DNA of 16,188 bases, from assembly GCA_937916135.1 (NCBI GenBank), contig CALFTQ010000099.1, positions 1-16,188 of the forward strand. Reading direction: 5' to 3'. Below, one piece after another: positions 13,644 to 16,188 of this stretch. The position numbers and the translations under genes are program-made. Source of the DNA: an uncultured Verrucomicrobiales bacterium (GTDB lineage: Bacteria > Verrucomicrobiota > Verrucomicrobiia > Verrucomicrobiales > Akkermansiaceae). The notes under the pieces are model-generated. The model was given only the letters and a program-made list of their open reading frames with translations. It was not told the DNA's origin and made no database searches. Each line of letters opens with the position of its first letter. The first letter of the stretch is position 1.

Positions 13644-14626
13644 GGCGCGAGGCAGCCGGGGCAATTCCGCACCCAGTGGCCGGGGGAGATTTCCACGAGC
13701 TCGGGGATGCGGTCGGTGAGGCAGAGCCCGGGGGTGCCCAGGGTGTTGCGGGGGCGGAAGGCGCAGCCGGTGACGGGTTCGCGCAGGGTGGGGGGCAGGC
13801 CGGGGATGGTCTGCAGGCGGGTGCCTTTGCCCGCCGCGCTGGGGATGGAGGCCATGAGGGCGCGGGTGTAGGCATGCCGCGGGTGGCGGATGAGTTCTTC
13901 GGCCGGGGCGCTTTCCACGATGCTGCCGGCATACATGACCTGGATGCGGTGGGCATATTGGCGCACCACGCCGAGGTCGTGGGTGATGAGGATGATGGCG
14001 GTGCCAAGCTCCTGCTGGCGGGAGCGGAGGAGGTCGAGCACCTGCTTCTGCACGGTTACATCGAGCGCGGTGGTGGGTTCATCCGCAATGAGCACCTGCG
14101 GGCGGGTGATGAGGGCCATGGCTATCATGACGCGCTGGCGCATGCCGCCGGAGAACTCATGTGGGTAGGCCAGGGCGCGTTTTGCCGGGTCGGGGATGCC
14201 GGTGCGGGCGAGTTCCTCCACAGCGAGGCGGCGGGCTTCTTTCCAGCTGAACCCCTGGTGCAGCACGAGGGGCTCGGCCACCTGGTCGCCGATGCACATG
14301 CAGGGGTTCAGGCAGGTCATGGGGTCCTGGAAAATCATGGAGATGCGACGCCCGCGCAGGCCGGCATGCACTTTTTCCGGCGCGTGCAGCAGGTCGATGC
14401 CCTCGAACCATGCGCGGGAATTCTGGCCGATGCGCGCGGGCGGGCTGGGCAGCATCCCCATGAGGGTGGAGCAGGTCACGGATTTGCCGGAGCCGGACTC
14501 ACCCACGATGCCGAGCGTTTCGCCCGCGTGCAGGTCAAAGGAGACGCCATTCACGGCGTAGTTCACCCCGGCGCGGGAGTGGAACTCCACCGTGAGGTCG
14601 CGAACCTGGAGCAGGGGAGCACTCAT
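13640..14626 (-). CDS. ABC transporter ATP-binding subunit, OppD/DppD family
   Basis: This 328-residue protein is one nucleotide-binding subunit of a peptide/nickel-type ABC importer, acting at the inner face of the cytoplasmic membrane. It shows Walker A GESGSGKS (42-49), Q-loop FQDPM (Q100), signature SGGMRQ (159-164), Walker B VLIADEP (D182, E183), D-loop ALD and H-loop ITHD (H216). The C-terminal oligopeptide-type extension follows (RHAYTRALMASIP; Cys-containing tail GCAFRPRN ... CPGC). The start overlaps the stop codon of the upstream fusion gene by ATGA, so the two form an operon. No OppB/OppC permeases, second ATPase or substrate-binding protein lie in the window, so partners must be encoded elsewhere. 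Substrate is unknown: oligopeptide, dipeptide or nickel. Its stop codon is inside the last hairpin of array B. Confidence 0.92.
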   Translation of the reverse strand: MSAPLLQVRDLTVEFHSRAGVNYAVNGVSFDLHAGETLGIVGESGSGKSVTCSTLMGMLPSPPARIGQNSRAWFEGIDLLHAPEKVHAGLRGRRISMIFQDPMTCLNPCMCIGDQVAEPLVLHQGFSWKEARRLAVEELARTGIPDPAKRALAYPHEFSGGMRQRVMIAMALITRPQVLIADEPTTALDVTVQKQVLDLLRSRQQELGTAIILITHDLGVVRQYAHRIQVMYAGSIVESAPAEELIRHPRHAYTRALMASIPSAAGKGTRLQTIPGLPPTLREPVTGCAFRPRNTLGTPGLCLTDRIPELVEISPGHWVRNCPGCLAP

Positions 14627-16020
14627 CGGGCCTGTTCAAAGAGTTCTTCCAGCATTTCCATGCCGCGGGCGGCGCGGTAGCGGGTGGGGCGCTCGCAGCG
14701 GCAGTTGAGCACGTCTTCCTGCCATTCGTGGGGAATACCGCACTGGCCGAAAACCGCGCCGAGCAGGGCGCCGGTGATGGCGCCGTTCGTGTCCGGGTCG
14801 CCCAGCTTGTTCACCACGCTGCACAGGGCAGAGGGGAAATCCGTGGCGTGCAGCAGCCAGTAATAGGCGCACTGGAAGGCGATTTCCACCCAGCCGGCCT
14901 GGGGATAGTACTCCGGTTCCTCGGTTTCAGCGGCACGCAGGCGGCTGAGCAGCGCCATGTCATCCAGTTCCTGGGCGCGGTTGCAGGCGGTGGTGTAAAT
15001 TTGCTGCGGGGTGTAGCCCTGCAGGGCCAGGATGAGGGATTCTACAAAGATGATATTGGCATGGGTACAGCGCGGGTGAATGTGGGTTATTTGGCATTCC
15101 TTTACCGCGGCGGTCTGCCAGTCCCACTCCGGGTGCAGCATGGCATACAGCGCAATAGGGGCCACGCGCATGAGTGCCCCGTTGGCCTGCGAATCGGCAT
15201 TGTAGCGCCCGTTGAGCCCGGCGCGGGTGGTCACGCCCACGTCATCGGGGTCGGTGGAAAGCCAGTCGATATACTGGGCTCGGGTGGCCATGGCGTTGAA
15301 GCCGTTTTCGTTGAGCAGACTGCGGAGCAGGGCGATGGCCATTTCGGAATCATCGGTGATTTCGCCAGCCTGCCGGGTATCGGTGGCTCCCCAGCCGCTC
15401 ACCATGGTGGTGATGCCGCCCGGGTAGAGGCTGCACACATCGCTGGGGCTGTGGAACTCCACCGGGGCGCCCAGGGCATCGCCGCACATCAGCCCCATGA
15501 GGCAGCCTTTGGCGCGCTCTTCCGGACTCAGCCCGGGGGCTTCCGCGCAGCAGGTGCAGGCGGGGGCCTCCGCTTTCGGCGCCACCAGCGGGAAACGCCG
15601 GGAGAACGGGTAATCCTCCACCTTGATGAGCTCCACCCCGTACATGGCCGCAATGGCCGGGGCCTGGGAGGCGGCGTAGTCCTCGCCGTAGTAAATTTTT
15701 TTCACGCCGTGGGCGCAGAGCGCTTGCATGCACGAGGTGCAGGGCATGGTGGTGCAGGCCACGATGTGGGCCTCGCCCCGCTTGAACAGGCTGCACAGGT
15801 TGATTTCCGCATGCAGCATGTACTTCTGCCGCTCATCGCGCGAGGCCCAGAACCCCTCCGGTGCGTCGAACCCCGGGAACAGCCCGTTGTAGGCCGTGCC
15901 GATGACTCGGTTATCCTTATCCAGCGCGGCGGCGCCCACCTTGCGGTAGGGATCTTCGGAGCGCAGGGCGGCCACATGGGCCAGCGCCATCACATATTGC
16001 GGAATCGGCAGGCGGTTCAT
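14623..16020 (-). CDS. Fusion of a dCMP-deaminase-type domain and an ADP-ribosylglycohydrolase
   Basis: The 465-residue protein has two catalytic domains. Residues 1 to about 115 resemble dCMP deaminase: RSEDPYRKVGA, TAYNGLFPG, the zinc motif HAEIN (H70, E72) and PCTSC (C94, C97). Residues about 165-465 are an ADP-ribosylglycohydrolase (ARH/DraG fold): GDALG (180-184), TDDSEMA (T222, D223, D224), ANGALMRVAP, and GDPDTNG (D408, D410, T411), the di-magnesium site ligands. The linker contains a Cys cluster, ACTCC. Family knowledge predicts hydrolytic deamination of a cytosine nucleotide and removal of ADP-ribose or a related ribosyl group; the true substrates are unknown. The ATG at 16020 is chosen because a near-consensus promoter ends six bases upstream. 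A start at 16038 would overlap that promoter. The stop overlaps the ABC ATPase start. Confidence 0.9.
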   Translation of the reverse strand: MNRLPIPQYVMALAHVAALRSEDPYRKVGAAALDKDNRVIGTAYNGLFPGFDAPEGFWASRDERQKYMLHAEINLCSLFKRGEAHIVACTTMPCTSCMQALCAHGVKKIYYGEDYAASQAPAIAAMYGVELIKVEDYPFSRRFPLVAPKAEAPACTCCAEAPGLSPEERAKGCLMGLMCGDALGAPVEFHSPSDVCSLYPGGITTMVSGWGATDTRQAGEITDDSEMAIALLRSLLNENGFNAMATRAQYIDWLSTDPDDVGVTTRAGLNGRYNADSQANGALMRVAPIALYAMLHPEWDWQTAAVKECQITHIHPRCTHANIIFVESLILALQGYTPQQIYTTACNRAQELDDMALLSRLRAAETEEPEYYPQAGWVEIAFQCAYYWLLHATDFPSALCSVVNKLGDPDTNGAITGALLGAVFGQCGIPHEWQEDVLNCRCERPTRYRAARGMEMLEELFEQAR

Positions 16021-16026
16021 GCCTGT

Positions 16027-16054
16027 ATCATAACACATTGTCCTGCCATTGCAA
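16027..16054 (-). promoter_or_regulatory. Probable promoter of the fusion-gene/ABC-ATPase operon
   Basis: On -, TTGCAA (16054-16049) and TATGAT (16032-16027) are 16 bases apart. Six bases separate the -10 box from the ATG at 16020, which again predicts a leaderless mRNA and fixes the start of the fusion gene. Confidence 0.65.
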
Positions 16055-16083
16055 GGTAGGAATGCAAAAGTGGAGCAATAAAT

Positions 16084-16188
16084 CACACACGTCCCAAAGT
16101 TTGAGTAAAGAGCCTGGTAAATGGGAATTTGGCAGCTCTGGCGTATACGCCAGAGCCATGCGGCACATAGTGCCGCTTTCATACCGCC
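16084..16188. repeat. Left end of another MITE-like element carrying two hairpins, cut by the window edge
   Basis: CACACACGTCCCAAAGTTTG and, 12 bases beyond the shared TTTGAG, AAATGGGAATTTG match the left end of the element at 1858. The interior differs: a perfect 22-bp palindrome (16135-16156, centre CTGGCGTATACGCCAG) and a second hairpin GCGGCAC-ATA-GTGCCGC (16160-16176). The same ends can thus enclose different palindromic cargo. The right end lies outside the window. Confidence 0.75.

Noticed and set aside
14728..16059. 443-codon open frame on + opposite the fusion gene
   Set aside because: It is Gly/His/Ala/Val-rich shadow coding with no domain, while the - frame carries two intact active sites.
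16021..16182. N-terminal extension of the fusion protein to an upstream start
   Set aside because: It would run through the promoter and into the dispersed repeat; the deaminase homology begins just after the ATG at 16020.

Overview
The window looks like a chromosome segment from a moderately GC-rich bacterium, most likely a Verrucomicrobiota member close to Akkermansia. The clues are the large insertion-type IspG, a biotin-dependent carboxyltransferase of fermentative succinate/propionate metabolism, and many palindromic repeats between genes. This placement is inference; no rRNA or marker gene is present.

Left part (1-3883): a carboxyltransferase subunit (OadA/PycB-like, no biotin domain) and ispG, both on +. 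The 485 bases between them hold a strong hairpin, a degenerate palindromic fragment and a complete 218-bp MITE-like element (1858-2075) with terminal inverted repeats. One end of the same repeat family opens the window and another closes it.

Middle (3831-11634): an apparent genomic island. The last 54 bases of ispG (3831-3884) recur exactly at 11581-11634, as if an element had integrated at the 3' end of ispG and rebuilt it. Between the copies lies a tight, AT-richer, one-directional run of six genes with its own promoter and terminator: two helical/coiled-coil proteins, an unknown protein, a 908-residue HerA/DUF87-type ATPase with a long Ser/Thr/Gly-rich insert, a helical protein containing a G8 tract, and a 611-residue protein with a C-terminal HNH nuclease and a pre-toxin-like hydrophobic segment. 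No integrase, transposase or tRNA is seen. The set resembles an uncharacterised anti-phage or toxin-delivery system of the HerA-plus-nuclease kind and is the most interesting part of the window.

Right part (11635-16188), all on -: a clade-3-like haem catalase, an OppD/DppD-type ABC ATPase without its permeases, and a rare-looking fusion of a dCMP-deaminase-type domain to an ADP-ribosylglycohydrolase. The last two overlap by ATGA and form an operon.

Three arrays of hairpins joined by a short separator (GATATCGTC or its complement; a degenerate GATTTCGTC-like form after ispG) sit at gene 3' ends (3884-3990, 11635-11890, 13395-13643). In two of them the last hairpin contains the stop codon of the adjacent gene. 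The two full arrays flank the catalase gene as direct repeats, and their stems covary. Several genes (ispG, the first island gene, the catalase and the fusion gene) have a -10 box only 6-8 bases from the start codon, which points to leaderless or nearly leaderless mRNAs.
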